Shown piece by piece: positions 23,535-33,000 of a stretch of 64,000 nucleotides of DNA. The notes under the pieces were generated by a model that had not been told where the DNA came from, did not search any database, and saw nothing but the letters and a program-made list of their open reading frames with translations. Position 1 is the first letter of the stretch; each line of letters opens with the position of its first letter. The DNA comes from Robertmurraya sp047302285. GTDB taxonomy: Bacteria; Bacillota; Bacilli; Bacillales; Cytobacillaceae. The stretch is from the NCBI RefSeq assembly GCF_047302285.1, contig NZ_CP154845.1, positions 1 through 64,000 on the forward strand, written 5' to 3'. The translations under genes and the position numbers were made by a program.

Positions 23535-23987
23535 TTAGCCTCTTCTAGCGCCTCTTCCGCCACGTTTCGATTCTGTATTACGTTTTAAAGAAGATAAGCG
23601 GTCTTCACTATCCTTTAAGAAACGAGCCATTTTTGATTCAAAGTTTTCTTTAGGTGCACGATTATCATTTGTTCTTCCTTGACGAGGACGTCCAGGACCT
23701 CTAGAGTCACCACTCCTAAAGTTTCTTTCAGGTCGAGGGCTTCTTTCTGGTTTGTCTACAGCCTTCTTGATGGAAAGTCCAATTTTTCCATCCTTCTCCA
23801 CGTTGATGACCTTTACTTCTACTTGGTCACCTACCTTTAGATGGTCATTAATGTCCTTCACATAATTATCTGCGACCTCACTAATATGAACAAGCCCCGT
23901 TGATCCTTCTGATAATTCAACAAATGCCCCAAAATTAGTAATGCCTGTTACTTTTCCTTGTAACTTGCTGCCTACTTCGATTGACAT
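23535..23987 (-). CDS. yabR: S1-domain RNA-binding protein (YabR-like)
   Basis: The 150-residue protein has one S1 RNA-binding domain (about residues 4-74; GKVTGITNFGAFVEL, GLVHISEVAD, VKVINVEKDGKIGLSIK) and a basic, disordered tail rich in Arg, Pro and Gly ending RRG. It resembles the polynucleotide phosphorylase S1 module. B. subtilis YabR sits between divIC and spoIIE as here. A general RNA or ribosome contact is likely; a precise role is not known to me. A terminator follows. Confidence 0.87.
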   Translation of the reverse strand: MSIEVGSKLQGKVTGITNFGAFVELSEGSTGLVHISEVADNYVKDINDHLKVGDQVEVKVINVEKDGKIGLSIKKAVDKPERSPRPERNFRSGDSRGPGRPRQGRTNDNRAPKENFESKMARFLKDSEDRLSSLKRNTESKRGGRGARRG

Positions 23988-24121
23988 AAAAAAATTTTTC
24001 CTCCTTAAGAATTTAGAAAGTCATACTTCGGTCAATTTCCAATTGTCAAACGACATAGAAATGAAATTGTACACTACTATATATTATACAGAAAAGGGAA
24101 AAAGAGTGTCAATAAGACTGG

Positions 24122-24514
24122 TTATTCGGAACTTTTTTCCTCTTTTTCCTTTGGAATATTGAAAATAACTTCTCCCTCTTCTGACAAGAAGTAATCCTTT
24201 CTTGCCAATTTTGCGATATACTCATCATCATTGAGCTTCACAATTTCTTCCTTCAGGATCGTTTCTTTCTTCTTTAATCCTGCAAGTTCTTCGTTCAGCT
24301 GCTCCTGTTCCGCTTTAATCTCTTCTAAAGAGGAAGCCTGGGAAATAAGGGTAGAAATCATAAAATAGGATACAATGGATGCAAGCACAAAGAACATCGA
24401 TAATCGCCGAATGAGCAACTTTCTTCTCCTTGATGCACGTACTTCATTCCTCTCATGTTGTTTGACATATTCTGATTGTAGCTTCGTGACACTTCGTTTG
24501 TTCATCGCACCCAT
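24122..24514 (-). CDS. divIC: Cell division protein DivIC (FtsB family)
   Basis: DivIC is a bitopic septum protein that works with FtsL and DivIB. The 130-residue product has a basic cytoplasmic N-terminus, one membrane segment (about 38-58, LSMFFVLASIVSYFMISTLI) and an outside leucine-zipper coiled coil (about 60-100). It ends in the family motif YIAKLARKDYFLSEEGEVIF. I chose the ATG at 24514 since AGGAGG lies 7 bp upstream; the earlier GTG overlaps the binding site. It follows yabQ closely. Confidence 0.9.
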   Translation of the reverse strand: MGAMNKRSVTKLQSEYVKQHERNEVRASRRRKLLIRRLSMFFVLASIVSYFMISTLISQASSLEEIKAEQEQLNEELAGLKKKETILKEEIVKLNDDEYIAKLARKDYFLSEEGEVIFNIPKEKEEKSSE

Positions 24515-24542
24515 GTTCACACCTCCTATTTTATGGCGTAGT

Positions 24543-25169
24543 CTATTGTTTTTTCCACTTAGAAATTAACTTATAAATGGTATTCTTGCTTTTATTAAAA
24601 AATCCTGCAAAATTATTATATATCTTCTCGACCATTTTTTTAATCTTTTTCGGCAATAAATTCCAAAAAAACATCAAAATCCACTCAAATGGCTTTAATA
24701 ACACTTTTATAACGAATAATATAACCTTCCAGATCCCTTTCGCAAGTGCTAAAAGTCCTTTTCCGATCATGATCAAAAAAGATACTAATAGCATGACAAA
24801 AGAATAAAGCGGTCGAATAATCACAACACGTACCATTTTGACAATAAACCGATAAATAGAGATTACCATCGAAATGACAATCTCTAACAATCGTAAATAT
24901 CCTTCTTTCAACAAGCTTTGATAGGCGGCAAATCCACATAAAAGAGCCAAAAAGATGTAAAACCTTAGTTCCCCTTTATTAACGAGAAAGAGAACGTAAA
25001 AAATCGACAATCCTTGAAGAAGCCAGAAAAGGATGTCATGAAAAAAGACAATCCATCTTTTTCTTTTTTGTCTTTGTAGAAAACGATTATACGTATCTAA
25101 CGAGGCGCCAAAATAGCTTCCCATGCCAATCATGGCAAGCATTGTTAAAAATTGTGTCGAGAGTGTCAT
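24543..25169 (-). CDS. yabQ: Spore cortex biosynthesis protein YabQ
   Basis: The 208-residue protein is strongly hydrophobic, with about five membrane segments (roughly 5-20, 42-62, 64-82, 92-118, 120-160) and a lysine-rich C-terminus. B. subtilis YabQ is a mother-cell membrane protein needed for spore cortex formation. Its start ATG overlaps the yabP stop (ATGA), so the pair is translationally coupled. Expression probably comes from the sigma-E-type promoter at 25508-25536. Confidence 0.88.
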   Translation of the reverse strand: MTLSTQFLTMLAMIGMGSYFGASLDTYNRFLQRQKRKRWIVFFHDILFWLLQGLSIFYVLFLVNKGELRFYIFLALLCGFAAYQSLLKEGYLRLLEIVISMVISIYRFIVKMVRVVIIRPLYSFVMLLVSFLIMIGKGLLALAKGIWKVILFVIKVLLKPFEWILMFFWNLLPKKIKKMVEKIYNNFAGFFNKSKNTIYKLISKWKKQ

Positions 25170-25468
25170 CGGAACAACTTGCTAAAGAAGCCCTTAGCCT
25201 TCTCCCCATGTTGATCATCAAGGTAAACAAGATCAAATACCTTCCCCTTTAATGATACAATCCCTTTGTCGACATCAAGGTTTTTCATTTGTAGATTTTG
25301 TCCTCTGATCGCTAAGAAACCCATAACCGTCTCTAGCAAAAACTCCTCGTTATCAAAGCTCTCGACTTGCTTTACGCCCGTAATGTCAAGCAACTTCCTT
25401 CCTCTCATGATGACATCATGCTCTGGAACAGGTCCTTTTGTTGTATTCATATCTTGATATTGACTCAT
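25166..25468 (-). CDS. yabP: Sporulation protein YabP
   Basis: The 100-residue YabP/YqfC-family protein is predicted to be all-beta (MRGRKLLDITGVKQVESFD, LLETVMGFLAIRGQNL). B. subtilis yabP is in the sigma-E regulon next to yabQ and is dispensable or weakly required for sporulation. I chose the ATG at 25468 because GAGGG lies 8 bp upstream and the product then starts MSQYQDM like the family. The TTG 24 bp earlier is unlikely. Confidence 0.88.
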   Translation of the reverse strand: MSQYQDMNTTKGPVPEHDVIMRGRKLLDITGVKQVESFDNEEFLLETVMGFLAIRGQNLQMKNLDVDKGIVSLKGKVFDLVYLDDQHGEKAKGFFSKLFR

Positions 25469-25507
25469 AATCTCATCCCTCACTTTTTCCAAATACGCAT
25501 TTGTACA

Positions 25508-25536
25508 AGTGTATGAGGGATGAGTGAGTAATAGAA
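25508..25536 (-). promoter_or_regulatory. Probable sigma-E promoter of yabP-yabQ
   Basis: Minus strand -10 CATACACT (25508-25515) is a full match to the sigma-E consensus CATACAMT. A TTCTATT (25530-25536) lies 14 bp upstream as a -35. The start would be about 35 bp before the yabP ATG, which fits the known mother-cell expression. Confidence 0.6.
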
Positions 25537-25587
25537 CAAGCTTTCAGGTTCCCTGCTCTTATAGATGTGTTTTGACTTTATCTACCT

Positions 25588-25848
25588 TTAATCTTCTACT
25601 TTTTCCTCTTTTACGATCGTATACATTGCAGCCGCGTCTTCTTTTCTTACCGTTTCTTGAAGGCGCTCAATTTTCACCATTACTCTTTTTTGCCCAAAGC
25701 GAATCGCAAGCTCATCTCCTACTTTCACCACGGAACTTGCCTTCGCTACTTGTCCATTAATAGTAATTCTTCCTTGGTCACTTACTTCCTTTGCCAACGT
25801 TCTTCTCTTTATTAATCTCGACACTTTCAAAAATTTATCTAATCTCAT
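25588..25848 (-). CDS. rqcP: S4-domain ribosome quality control factor RqcP (YabO)
   Basis: The 86-residue protein is an Hsp15-like S4 RNA-binding domain (MRLDKFLKVSRLIKRRTLAK at the N-terminus). In B. subtilis YabO/RqcP binds the obstructed 50S subunit with RqcH and helps add C-terminal alanine tails to stalled peptides. The ATG at 25848 is used. It follows mazG by 35 bp, in the same unit. Confidence 0.9.
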   Translation of the reverse strand: MRLDKFLKVSRLIKRRTLAKEVSDQGRITINGQVAKASSVVKVGDELAIRFGQKRVMVKIERLQETVRKEDAAAMYTIVKEEKVED

Positions 25849-25883
25849 TGACTTTCACTCCTGTATTTTTTTGCGGTAAGAAA

Positions 25884-27344
25884 CTATAATCCCTTCCTTT
25901 TTGCTTCATTCCAGAATTCATCTAATTCCGCTAATGTAAAATCATCAAAGTCCTTGCCATTTTCCTTTGCTCTTTGCTCCACATAGGTAAAGCGACGGAT
26001 AAACTTTTGATTCGTATTAAATAGAGCTTCTTCCGGATTTATCTTATAAAACCTGGCAACATTGATGAAAGCAAATAGGATGTCTCCGAATTCTTGCATT
26101 AAATGCTCGGAGTCATTCCCTTTCATTTCCCTCTCGAATTCATCGATTTCTTCTCTTACTTTCGTAAACGCATCCTCGACCTTATCCCAGTCAAACCCTA
26201 CCTTGGCTGCTTTCTTTTGAATCTCATAGGCTCTTAACGTATTCGGTAAATGCTTGCCTACTCCTTCTAAAAGAGATGTGACTGTTTCTTCCCCTTTTTC
26301 AGCCTTTTTAATTTCCTGCCAATTCTTCACGACATCATCTGCCGTTTTAGCCTCACTATCGGCAAACACATGAGGATGGCGTCGCACCATTTTATCACTA
26401 ACCGATTCAATCACATCATCCATAGAAAAATAACCGTCATCCTCACCAATTTGAGCATGAAGCATGACTTGGAGAAGCACATCTCCTAATTCCTCAATTA
26501 AGTGATCGATATCGTCTTCATCAATGGCTTCAATGACTTCGAAACTCTCCTCAATCAAATACTTTTTCAAAGATTGATGAGTCTGTTCTTTATCCCACGG
26601 ACAGCCGTTCGGTCCTCTTAGTTCAGCAATAATTTGGCGAAGCTTTGAAAATTGCTTATAGAGAACGACCTCATCCTTCACAGGTGGAACATAGATAGAG
26701 GTTAAATTATTGAGTGATACTTCCCGATCTAATTCATAAAGAGGAACCTTCGTTACCTGTTCTTCATCACTTCCTGCAGCAGTAACGATGTAAACTTCAT
26801 AGTCGTCTGGGAGCTTCTCCATTAAGGTTAGCTTTACTTCTGAAGCCATAAAACTATCATATACTTGTCCAATAATGATATGCTGGCGTATTTCTAACTC
26901 ATCTACTTTTAAGCTTGTTGCATCAAGTAATTGAAACCCTTCAATCGGATCTATTTTAACCGCCTGAAACAATGGATCAAGAAAGCTTTGCCCTCCACCA
27001 AGCTCAATCTCAATTCCTCGATCTGTTGCCCGCTCTAATAACAGTTGCACAGTACGTTCTGCAACAAGGGGATGACCTGGGACTGCATAAATAATCGACT
27101 GGCTTTCTGCTAACTTAAACAACGCTTCGCAGATTTCCTCATACACAGCTTCGAATGAATCATGTTTTTCATATGTATCATCAAAGGATGAAAACGTTAT
27201 TCCTTCAGATTGTAATTCCTTAATAACCGGGTGCTCTTTTGTCCGTAAGAATACTTGTTCAGCTTTTGTGAGTAGACGGTAGATTCCTAATGGCAATTGT
27301 TCTAACGTTCCGGCACCTAAACCAATAATCAATATTTTATTCAA
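25884..27344 (-). CDS. yabN: Fusion of tetrapyrrole methylase-like and MazG pyrophosphohydrolase domains (YabN)
   Basis: The 486-residue product has an N-terminal SAM-dependent tetrapyrrole methylase-type domain (about 1-215; ILIIGLGAGTLEQLP, AVPGHPLVAERTV) and a duplicated C-terminal MazG domain (about 235-480). The MazG metal-binding helices read EELGDVLLQVMLHAQ and EFGDILFAFINVARF, with GPNGCPWDKEQTH before them. MazG hydrolyses NTPs to NMP and pyrophosphate. The start is TTG at 27344: AGGAG lies about 10 bp upstream and the upstream gene ends 8 bp before it. A longer in-frame reading runs into yabM. Confidence 0.93.
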   Translation of the reverse strand: MNKILIIGLGAGTLEQLPLGIYRLLTKAEQVFLRTKEHPVIKELQSEGITFSSFDDTYEKHDSFEAVYEEICEALFKLAESQSIIYAVPGHPLVAERTVQLLLERATDRGIEIELGGGQSFLDPLFQAVKIDPIEGFQLLDATSLKVDELEIRQHIIIGQVYDSFMASEVKLTLMEKLPDDYEVYIVTAAGSDEEQVTKVPLYELDREVSLNNLTSIYVPPVKDEVVLYKQFSKLRQIIAELRGPNGCPWDKEQTHQSLKKYLIEESFEVIEAIDEDDIDHLIEELGDVLLQVMLHAQIGEDDGYFSMDDVIESVSDKMVRRHPHVFADSEAKTADDVVKNWQEIKKAEKGEETVTSLLEGVGKHLPNTLRAYEIQKKAAKVGFDWDKVEDAFTKVREEIDEFEREMKGNDSEHLMQEFGDILFAFINVARFYKINPEEALFNTNQKFIRRFTYVEQRAKENGKDFDDFTLAELDEFWNEAKRKGL

Positions 27345-27351
27345 ATGTTCT

Positions 27352-28965
27352 TCATCTCCTATTTCGCTTTCGTGGAAATAAATGCATAATTTTACTCCCA
27401 AAAGGAAGTAATGTAAGTTCCTCTATTGTAAAAACGTTCGTCCGAATAATCACAAACAAATAATTAAGCGCGCCTATAACAACGGCACTCAAAGCTTGCA
27501 TCGAAGCAATTAAGCGCGGATGTCCTAATGGGTACATAAAATCAGATAGGAACAAGTAACCTTTTAACATGATGTACATCGCGACCGCTGCCAAAATTCC
27601 TTTAAGCACCATAGGAAGAAGACGCATACTGCTTCTCCTTTTGAATCGCATGCGGATGAAAAGAATAAGCAGGATGAGCGCTAGGGCGATATTAGAACTC
27701 CACGCTGCCCCTATTGTGCCATAGGCTGGCACGAATATAAGATTGAGGGAGTATTTGCAGACAAAGCCGATTATGACAGCAATGGCTGGACAAATGGTGT
27801 CCCCTAACCCTTGAGAAATAGCAATGAGTGTCATAATAATAGAACTAAGTAAAATCGTCATCGTAATAATCGAAAGCACTTCTGTTCCGTCTCGATTTTC
27901 AAACAGCATTATATTGGTCGGTTCCATAATTGTCATTAAGCCCACTGTAGCCCCAAGACCAATCACAAAGCTAACACGAATAGCTAATTGAATATGCTGC
28001 TGGAGAGCCTCAACACTTTTCTTCATTCTATCACTCGCAATTAGTGGAACAAGTGAAAGGGACATCGATGTCGCTACGACGGTTCCAAGTTGAATCAGCG
28101 GCTGGCCTCGATCATAGATCCCCTTTATTCCTTTAGCATCTTCGACATTTAACCCTTCGGATATGAGTAACGAATATAAATTCAACGAGTCAGCTAACTG
28201 CATTAATAGTAAGAGCATACTACTTATACAAATCGCAAATCCTTGTATAAGTAATATTTTCATGACCGCCATGACTTCATGGAACTCGAAAAATCGGCGT
28301 ATCTCCTTCAGTCGAATGATCTCATAATCTTTTTTTACCCAAATAAAAGTAATTAAAATAATAATTCCAACGATTCCTCCTGTAATCGAACCAAACGCAG
28401 CTCCCGCTCCAACCTCATAAAGACTATAACCAGCTCTCATAAACAGTACGGCTGCGATTAGGATCGTCGCAACACGAACAAATTGCTCTCCCACTTGTGA
28501 GTAAGCAGTCGGAACCATATTGCCCTTTCCTTGATAATATCCTCGGAATATAGCTGTAAAGGGCATGATCAAAAAGACAACCGATATCACTTTAATTAAC
28601 AGAGAAAGTTCTGGATCATCCATAAAGCGGGCAATCGATTCTGCTCCAAAATAGAGGAGGAGAAACATAACCACGCCCAGTACGAGAAAAAAAACAGCAG
28701 AGATGACCATTAATCGCTGCTTTTCTAATTGATTTTTCTGCTCTGTGTAAAGCTTTGATACTATAACCGGAAAACCAGTCGTTGCTAGAACGAGAGCGAC
28801 TCCATAAAGAGGATAAACTTGCTGATATATGTAAAAGCCTGTGTCCCCTACGATATTTTGAAAAGGTACTCGATACACAGCACTTAATATTTTCGTTAAT
28901 AGAGCGGCGATCGCTAATACGAAAGCTCCTCTAACTAAAAGCTTTGACTGTTGTGCGGGCTGCAC
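27352..28965 (-). CDS. yabM: MVF/SpoVB-family membrane flippase-like protein (YabM)
   Basis: The roughly 537-residue protein has about 14 membrane segments and the start of the polysaccharide-transporter (MOP) family (AFVLAIAALLTKILSAVYRV, FQNIVGDTGFYIYQ). Relatives such as SpoVB and MurJ move lipid-linked sugars across the membrane. B. subtilis YabM is at this site; its substrate is not known to me. Two in-frame GTG codons compete: 28965 has AAGGAG at 8 bp, 28971 only at 2 bp, so 28965 is preferred. An extended -10 promoter lies at 29015. Confidence 0.88.
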   Translation of the reverse strand: MQPAQQSKLLVRGAFVLAIAALLTKILSAVYRVPFQNIVGDTGFYIYQQVYPLYGVALVLATTGFPVIVSKLYTEQKNQLEKQRLMVISAVFFLVLGVVMFLLLYFGAESIARFMDDPELSLLIKVISVVFLIMPFTAIFRGYYQGKGNMVPTAYSQVGEQFVRVATILIAAVLFMRAGYSLYEVGAGAAFGSITGGIVGIIILITFIWVKKDYEIIRLKEIRRFFEFHEVMAVMKILLIQGFAICISSMLLLLMQLADSLNLYSLLISEGLNVEDAKGIKGIYDRGQPLIQLGTVVATSMSLSLVPLIASDRMKKSVEALQQHIQLAIRVSFVIGLGATVGLMTIMEPTNIMLFENRDGTEVLSIITMTILLSSIIMTLIAISQGLGDTICPAIAVIIGFVCKYSLNLIFVPAYGTIGAAWSSNIALALILLILFIRMRFKRRSSMRLLPMVLKGILAAVAMYIMLKGYLFLSDFMYPLGHPRLIASMQALSAVVIGALNYLFVIIRTNVFTIEELTLLPFGSKIMHLFPRKRNRR

Positions 28966-29014
28966 AAGCACAACTCCTTCCGAAATACTTTTTAAAGAGT
29001 AATGAATTGACTGT

Positions 29015-29023
29015 ATTATAGCA
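29015..29023 (-). promoter_or_regulatory. Extended -10 promoter of yabM
   Basis: Minus strand TGCTATAAT is a perfect extended -10 element (TATAAT at 29015-29020). I find no good -35. It lies 50 bp before the yabM start and after the spoVT terminator. Confidence 0.5.
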
Positions 29024-29051
29024 CATCACCAGAAGCATTTAGAGGGAAATG

Positions 29052-29083
29052 AAAAAAGGTAGCTAAGGAACGCTACCTTTTTT
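29052..29083 (-). terminator. spoVT-side terminator
   Basis: AAAAAAGGTAGC-8-GCTACCTTTTTT forms a 12-bp perfect stem with A and T runs, so it can stop transcription from either side. It separates spoVT from yabM. Confidence 0.88.
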
Positions 29084-29119
29084 CGAAAATGGATTACGCT
29101 ATTGATTTTTGGTTTCTTT

Positions 29120-29143
29120 CGTACGAAACCTCGGTTTCGTACG
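29120..29143. repeat. Perfect inverted repeat between spoVT and yabM
   Basis: CGTACGAAACC-TC-GGTTTCGTACG, 11-bp arms with a 2-bp centre, followed by CCTTTC. It has no T run beside it, so it is not an ordinary terminator. It may be an operator or a member of the hairpin-plus-CTTTC repeat group seen elsewhere in the window. Confidence 0.6.
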
Positions 29144-29234
29144 CCTTTCAGCTCTGCTAAAATAAGCCAAAAATCGTTTGCATATATCCGTATAACCGTA
29201 TGTTATAAAATCGTTTAAAGCTGTTGTCGAGGAG

Positions 29235-29771
29235 TTACGATTCCATTTGTCGTGCTAAGAATCCTGCTGCGGTTTCTACTGCTTTTTGTTCTACTTCGCC
29301 TAGTGTTCCTTCTTTTGAGAAAATGACGACTGCTCCAATTGGGTCTCCATTAGCGATGATAGGACCAACTGTATAAGAGGTTACGGCTTCTTCATTTCCT
29401 TCTATGATAGCAACTTCACTTTGGCCCGTTTTCAACACTGAGCTTCGTTCTTCCATCGTTTTTTCAATAAGGTCACTAATGTTCTTATTTAAATAATCTT
29501 TTTTTGAGCTCCCTGCTACTGCAATGTATGCGTCTCTGTCACATATTAAGACGGGATTTCCCAAACTATCAAATAGTGCTTCTGCATATTCCTTAGCAAA
29601 ATCGCTTAATTCACTGATGGGTGAATATTTTTTCAGAATGACTTCCCCATCGCGATCAACGAATATTTCTAGTGGGTCCCCTTCACGAATGCGAAGAGTT
29701 CTGCGAATTTCTTTCGGAATAACGACACGACCCAAATCATCGATTCGACGAACAATACCAGTTGCTTTCAT
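29235..29771 (-). CDS. spoVT: Stage V sporulation transcription regulator SpoVT
   Basis: SpoVT controls forespore genes of the sigma-G regulon. The 178-residue product has an AbrB-type swapped-hairpin DNA-binding domain (about 1-50; MKATGIVRRIDDLGRVVIP) and a GAF-like C-terminal domain (about 55-178). I chose the ATG at 29771, where the family starts; the earlier in-frame ATG would add 57 residues. Part of that leader contains a sigma-G-type promoter (29855-29884), which fits its known forespore control. Confidence 0.95.
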   Translation of the reverse strand: MKATGIVRRIDDLGRVVIPKEIRRTLRIREGDPLEIFVDRDGEVILKKYSPISELSDFAKEYAEALFDSLGNPVLICDRDAYIAVAGSSKKDYLNKNISDLIEKTMEERSSVLKTGQSEVAIIEGNEEAVTSYTVGPIIANGDPIGAVVIFSKEGTLGEVEQKAVETAAGFLARQMES

Positions 29772-29854
29772 CCAACGTTGCCTCACTTTCATCTGATGAT
29801 TTTGTAGCACTGGCATGACTTCAACGGATGTGAAATCTTTGCCATGTTTGAACT

Positions 29855-29884
29855 TAGTATCTTTCATATGGAAAGTTCTATACA
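29855..29884 (-). promoter_or_regulatory. Probable sigma-G promoter of spoVT
   Basis: Minus strand TGTATA (29879-29884), 17 bp, GATACTA (29855-29861), one base from the sigma-G -10 CATACTA. It lies about 85 bp before the spoVT start. spoVT is sigma-G dependent in B. subtilis. Confidence 0.65.
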
Positions 29885-30007
29885 CAAACAAATATTTTTT
29901 CTCCTGTTTAGTAATTTTGCCATCAGAGTGAAAATATTCCATTATGATTTCTCTTTACCCACACCTTTAGAAATCAAACTAGAGGACACGCCCAATTTTC
30001 CAGAACC

Positions 30008-33000
30008 TTAAGAGACGGTTTTTTCCTCATCTCTTTTCGCTTCCTGGAGACCCTGAACCATCGTGAAAGCAGCCTGAAGCCAGTGAGCAACTTCAACCCC
30101 TTTTATATGAAGAACCATTTTCAATCGGTTACCTTCCATTCCTAAACCGACCATTCTCCTAAATTGATTGCTAATCTCAAAGATTTTTTGCCCATTAATT
30201 CGGGCACTTTCCTGTTCCGATAACAGAATCGTCACTTCGTCTTTTACTTGCTTGATGGAATCGACACCGACCATAATTGCATGTGCTTTTATCTCCGCAA
30301 TCTGGAATAAATAAGAGACTTCTTCTGGGTATTCCCCAAAACGATCGATCATCTCTTCCTGTAATTCTTGAACCTCTTCTATTGTTGTCGCTCCACGGAA
30401 TCGTTTATACATTTCAATTTTCAGATGTCCGTCAGAAATATACGCATCTGGAATATAAGCATCGATTTCTAAATCTACTTCAACACTTTGTTCCTTCTCT
30501 ACCTTTTCGAATTCCCCTTTGCGTTCTTCAATTGCTTCTTTAAGCATTTGCGAATACAGATCAAATCCTACAGAGTCAATAAATCCATGCTGCTGAGCAC
30601 CCAGAATATTTCCGGCTCCTCTAATGGATAAATCACGCATCGCAATTTTAAAACCTGAGCCTAGCTCTGTGAATTCTTTAATCGCCTGAAGTCTTTTCTC
30701 TGCCACCTCAGTCAACACCTTATCCTTACGATACGTAAAATAAGCATAGGCAACACGATTAGAACGACCTACACGGCCACGTAGCTGATACAGCTGCGAT
30801 AATCCCATGCGGTCTGCATCATAAACAATCAGTGTATTTACATTCGGAATATCGACACCTGTTTCAATAATCGTCGTACTGACAAGAACATCATATTCTC
30901 CCGCAAGGAATCCAAGCATGACAGATTCCAACTCATTCTCACTCATTTGACCATGAGCGTACGTTACACGGGCATCTGGTACAAGCATCGAGATTTCTTC
31001 TGCTTTCCGTTCAATATCTTCAACACGATTGTAAAGGAAATACACTTGGCCATTTCGAGCTAATTCCCGCTCAATTGACTCTCTTACTAGCCCACCATTG
31101 TATTCCATCACATACGTTTGGACTGGGAAACGATTTTCAGGAGGGGTCTCAATTACAGATAGATCCCTCACCCCAAGCATGGACATATGCAAGGTTCTTG
31201 GTATTGGTGTCGCTGTTAATGTGAGAACATCAACATTGGTTTTCATCTGCTTAATTTTTTCTTTATGTGTGACTCCAAAACGCTGTTCTTCATCAATGAT
31301 AAGCAGTCCTAAATCTCGATACACAATCCCTTTTGAAAGGAGACGGTGCGTTCCAACTACGACATCAATCGTTCCATTTTTTAACCCATTGATCGTTTCG
31401 GCTTGTTGTTTTTTCGTTCTAAAACGGCTTAATAAGCCAATTTCGATTGGATAATCTTGAAATCTTTCTCGCATCGTTTCATAATGCTGCTGAGCTAGAA
31501 TCGTAGTTGGAACAAGTATCGCCACTTGTTTTCCGTCAGCTATTGCTTTAAAAGCGGCACGTATAGCTACCTCTGTTTTTCCATAACCTACATCACCGCA
31601 CAATAAACGATCCATTGGACGTTCTTTTTCCATATCCTTTTTAATTTCTTGAATGGAACGGAGCTGATCCTCTGTTTCTTGATATGGGAAGGATGTCTCG
31701 AACTCCCTTTGCATATCTGCATCTGGAGAGAACGCATAACCTTTAGAAGCTTCCCTTTCGGCATAGAGTTTAATTAAGTCATCGGCAATATCCTGTACAG
31801 ACGACTGAACCTTATTCTTAACTTTCTTCCAGTCGTTCCCACCGAGCTTATAAACTTTCGGCTCCTTGCCTTCTGAAGCAACATATTTTTGCACAAGATC
31901 AATTTGTTCGACTGGTACATAAAGCTTGTCGCTGCCTTGATAACGAATATGGAGATAGTCTTTATGAATGCCATTGATTTCTAATGTTTCAATTCCTAAA
32001 TACTTCCCGATCCCGTGATTGACGTGAACGACATAATCTCCAACTTTAAGTTCTGAGTAGCTCTTTATCCTCTCAGCATTGGATAACTTCTGTTGGTGAC
32101 GACGAGCCTTTTTCGGCTTTCGATTAAAAAGCTCTTCTTCCGTTATGACGGCCATTTTTTGAATCGGAAGTTCGAACCCTGTTTGTAGATCTCCCTGCAT
32201 GATCTGAACTTTACCAAAAGAGAGCGATTGGCTCTCATGAATGACGCTCGCTTCAATCCCATAATCTTCAAGCACTTGTTCAAGCTTTTCAACTCGTTTT
32301 CCATCTGCCCCAAGAAAAACCACTGCATAATTTCCTTTTTGCAAGCGCTCAATTTCACTTTTAAGAACATGCATTTGGCCATGGAAATTTTGCATTTGCT
32401 TACACGAAATATTAATAATATTTTGTGGATTCGTATTTGGGACATGACGTAAAAATAAGGACATATAAACGATCGGATGTTTTGTCTTTTGTATTCTTGC
32501 TTGAATTTGGTGACTAATCACTAAATCATGAATGATCTTTCCTTCGCTTAAGAGACTGAAATACCATTCCGCCTCCTCCTTGTCCAAAGAATCATTCATT
32601 TCCTGAACTCTACTAATTTCATCAACAAAAATAAGAGCATCAGATGGTAAATAGTCCACTAGACTATTAGATTGTTCGTATGCCAATGATAGATACTTAA
32701 AAAGTTGTTCTGGTTTTTGGTGATTCTTTAACTGCTCAATCTCGTGATTAATATTTTGCGTAAGAGCTATCTTTGCTTTTTCGTCCTTTATTTTTTTCAG
32801 ACTTTTGCCTAAACCTAGTTCTAATTTTTTCGCGACCTCTTCATAATGCTCCTCATGAAACGGTGTTTCTGTCGCTGGCCCAATCAGAATTTCATTTAAT
32901 TTGTCACGGGAGCGCTGATCCTCTAAAGAAAAATAGCGGATCGATTCTATTTCCGTATCAAATAGCTCAAGGCGAATCGGATCTTCTTCAGTTAGAGGAT

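Noticed and set aside
29772..29942. N-terminally extended SpoVT (235 residues)
   Set aside because: The extension is not in the family and overlaps a sigma-G-type promoter; the ATG at 29771 fits.
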